Shown piece after piece: positions 62,513 to 64,000 of a stretch of 64,000 bases of DNA. Within the stretch, counting starts at the first letter, position 1. The number at the start of each line of letters is the position of its first letter. The stretch is from Candidatus Latescibacterota bacterium (GTDB lineage: Bacteria > JAAXHH01): positions 118,054 to 182,053 of the forward strand of contig JAJEHX010000033.1 of NCBI GenBank assembly GCA_022823465.1. Reading direction: 5' to 3'. The notes beneath the pieces were generated by a model. The model saw only the letters and a program-made list of their open reading frames with translations. It was not told where the DNA came from and did not search any database. The translations under genes were made by a program, and so were the position numbers.

Positions 62513-62620
62513 TTCCCGTGATCCGCGCGCCCCGGTCACGTTCCCGCGATCAGGGCGCCGCCCGGCTTCCCGTGATCCGCGCACCGCGATCACGTTCCCG
62601 CGATCAGGGCGCCGCCCGGG
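62513..62620. repeat. 54-bp tandem duplication spanning the sulfatase C-terminus
   Basis: Two 54-bp copies start TTCCCGTGATCCGCGC and differ at only a few positions. Each copy also contains two related 26-28 bp halves. One copy encodes the last sulfatase residues (about PGGALIAGT) and its stop codon. The other fills the gap toward the dGTPase start. Confidence 0.85.
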
Positions 62621-63981
62621 TCGATGTCCTGGACCATGGTGGCGTTAAAGGCCGCCTCGACCAGGCGTCGTCGCAATTCACTACAGTCGGGATCGTCCCA
62701 CAGATTCTCGAATTCCCAGGGGTCGTTGTCCAGGTCGTACAGCTCGCCCTTGCCGTGGGTGTGGTACACCACCAGCTTGAACCGCTCGTCCCGGTACATG
62801 GTGGCGTAGCTCATCGGCTCGGCGTGGACGGCGTCGTAATATTCGGACCGGACGAAGGATCTGTGAAATCCCGGGTCCGCCCCGCCCGTCAGGATGGGCA
62901 GCAGGCTGCGGCCCTGGAAGGCCTCCGGCAGGTCCACGCCGCCCAGGTCAAGCATCGTCGCCGACATGTCGATCAGTTCTACCAGCGCGTCGCTTCTGAG
63001 ATCCGCCCGCATCTGTCCCGGATGGGAGAATATCAGGGGCACCCGCACCAGGCCTTCGTAAAACCGGCATCCCTTCCACAGCAGGCCGTGGTCCCCCAGG
63101 CATTCGCCGTGGTCGCTGGTGAAGATGATCACGGTGTCGTTTCGCTGTCCGGTGCGTTCCAGTTCGCGCAGGATCCGCGCGAACTGGTCGTCTACCTGCC
63201 GGATCATGGCGTAGTAGAGCGCCTGCTGCTTTCGGCCGTCGAAGGCGTCGGGGTGCCGCGATTCGGACTGGAAGAACACGTCCTCGAGTTCCGCCTGCCG
63301 GGCCAGGTCGCTTTCCCGGAAATGGGGGCCGGGCATATCGGCGGGATCGAACATGTCCGCGTAGACGCGGGGCGGGATCAGCGGTTCGTGGGGACTGTAG
63401 GGGTTGAGTGTCAGCATCCAGGGCGTGTCATCGTCCCGGGGCTGGTTGATGAACTCGAGGGCGCACTCGGTGATCCAGGTCGTCTGGTGCAGTTCCGGCG
63501 GCACCCGGTCCGCGCTGAAACGCAGGGCGTCCAGGTCGCCGCCCCGGTCGCGCACCCAGTCCCCGTAGTCGTGCCCCTCCGGCCAGTCGTCCCGCGGCGC
63601 GTGGCTGAAACGCCAGTACCGGTAACCGTCGTCCATGCGGGGCTCCGTGCGTTGCCCCGCGCTCTGGAGGTGGAATTTGCCCGCCAGGCCGCAGTCGTAT
63701 CCGCTGTCCCCCAGCAGTTTGGAAATCAGGGGAGGCGGATTCACGAAGGATCCGTTGCCGTTGCGGCAGTTGTGAATCCGCCCGGGGTACATGCCGGTCA
63801 TGAAACTCGACCGGCTGGGCGTGCAGATCGGACTCTGGCAGTAAGCCCGCGTGAAAGCGACGCCTTCCCGCACCAGTTCGTCAAGCGCCGGCGTGCTCAC
63901 GTGGGGATTGCCGAGCGCGCCGATGGTGTCGAAACGCTGCTGATCCGTGCAGTACCAGAGTATGTTGGGGCGTGTGGGCAT
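62590..63981 (-). CDS. Sulfatase (formylglycine-type arylsulfatase family)
   Basis: The 463-residue protein carries the CxPSR modification motif CTPSRSSFMTGMYPG at about residue 53, where Cys becomes formylglycine. The N-terminal metal site is NILWYCTDQQR. Further active-site parts are GLAGKFHLQ near 98 and FTSDHGECLGDHGLLWKG near 290. There is no evident signal peptide, so it may be cytoplasmic or the start may be misplaced. Such sulfatases release sulfate from glycans or small esters. The matching maturase is not in the window. Confidence 0.92.
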   Translation of the reverse strand: MPTRPNILWYCTDQQRFDTIGALGNPHVSTPALDELVREGVAFTRAYCQSPICTPSRSSFMTGMYPGRIHNCRNGNGSFVNPPPLISKLLGDSGYDCGLAGKFHLQSAGQRTEPRMDDGYRYWRFSHAPRDDWPEGHDYGDWVRDRGGDLDALRFSADRVPPELHQTTWITECALEFINQPRDDDTPWMLTLNPYSPHEPLIPPRVYADMFDPADMPGPHFRESDLARQAELEDVFFQSESRHPDAFDGRKQQALYYAMIRQVDDQFARILRELERTGQRNDTVIIFTSDHGECLGDHGLLWKGCRFYEGLVRVPLIFSHPGQMRADLRSDALVELIDMSATMLDLGGVDLPEAFQGRSLLPILTGGADPGFHRSFVRSEYYDAVHAEPMSYATMYRDERFKLVVYHTHGKGELYDLDNDPWEFENLWDDPDCSELRRRLVEAAFNATMVQDIDPGGALIAGT

Positions 63982-64000
63982 GTTGCCTGTGCACCCGCCG

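Overview
The window is GC-rich chromosomal DNA of a Gram-negative bacterium. Envelope genes point to a diderm: TonB, two ExbD, ExbB, MlaD and MlaE, and a lipoprotein of the PstS family. Several traits resemble the FCB assemblage: SecA carries a large insertion in its first nucleotide-binding domain, the housekeeping sigma factor is short and lacks region 1.1, and an ExbB-ExbD-ExbD-TonB block sits beside TPR and PstS-like genes. Phytanoyl-CoA dioxygenase, sulfatase, sialidase-like and PIG-L/CBM9-like genes suggest an uncultivated marine or host-associated lineage such as Candidatus Latescibacterota. That assignment is inference and needs marker-gene phylogeny. No phage, insertion sequence, rRNA or CRISPR array was seen.

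Layout. 1-4.8 kb: start of a secreted subtilase-like gene, an orphan FtsK-type membrane domain, and purS-purL-purQ, in which purS is a tandem two-domain fusion. 4.8-9.3 kb: the main sigma factor, a terminator, and secA. 9.3-13.0 kb: pgsA, an unrecognised Cys-rich duplicated protein, a PqqD-like protein, and a minimal FtsX-type permease with its ATPase. 13.0-18.6 kb: recN, nadK, a polyprenyl synthase, xseB and xseA. 18.6-27.7 kb: a long translation and cell-division block, thrS-infC (AUU start)-rpmI-rplT-pheS-pheT-zapB-like-zapA-rny. 27.8-33.5 kb: a MoxR/ChlI-like AAA+ ATPase, a membrane-anchored unknown coupled to a PBP1A, a small conserved protein, and tRNA-Gly and tRNA-Cys. 33.6-36.3 kb: a sialidase-like propeller protein, PhyH and an SDR. 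36.4-42.3 kb: acetyl-CoA synthetase, a methyltransferase with a SAM hydrolase, a sugar kinase and an O-methyltransferase. 42.4-46.3 kb: mlaD, mlaE and a K+-dependent membrane pyrophosphatase. 46.4-52.7 kb: tonB-exbD-exbD-exbB, a TPR protein, a PstS-like lipoprotein and a small membrane protein. 52.8-58.4 kb: methylmalonyl-CoA epimerase and mutase, an HD hydrolase, a PIG-L/NEW3-like/CBM9-like protein and a coiled-coil membrane protein. 58.6-64 kb: two dehydrogenases, tRNA-Glu and tRNA-Gln, dGTPase and a sulfatase.

The most unusual feature is a dispersed family of 9-bp tandem repeats (plus-strand consensus near CCGCCYGGW, or its complement). It occurs at eight loci between about 1.7 and 39.3 kb. 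It lies either between genes or in frame at gene ends, where it encodes Gly-Gly-Pro or Arg-Thr-rich tails depending on frame. Further short tandem repeats with 10-, 17-, 19-, about 20-, 23- and 54-bp units occur at other gene boundaries. Sigma70-type promoters of the form TTGACA, 16-18 bp, TATAAT-like are readable before several operons.
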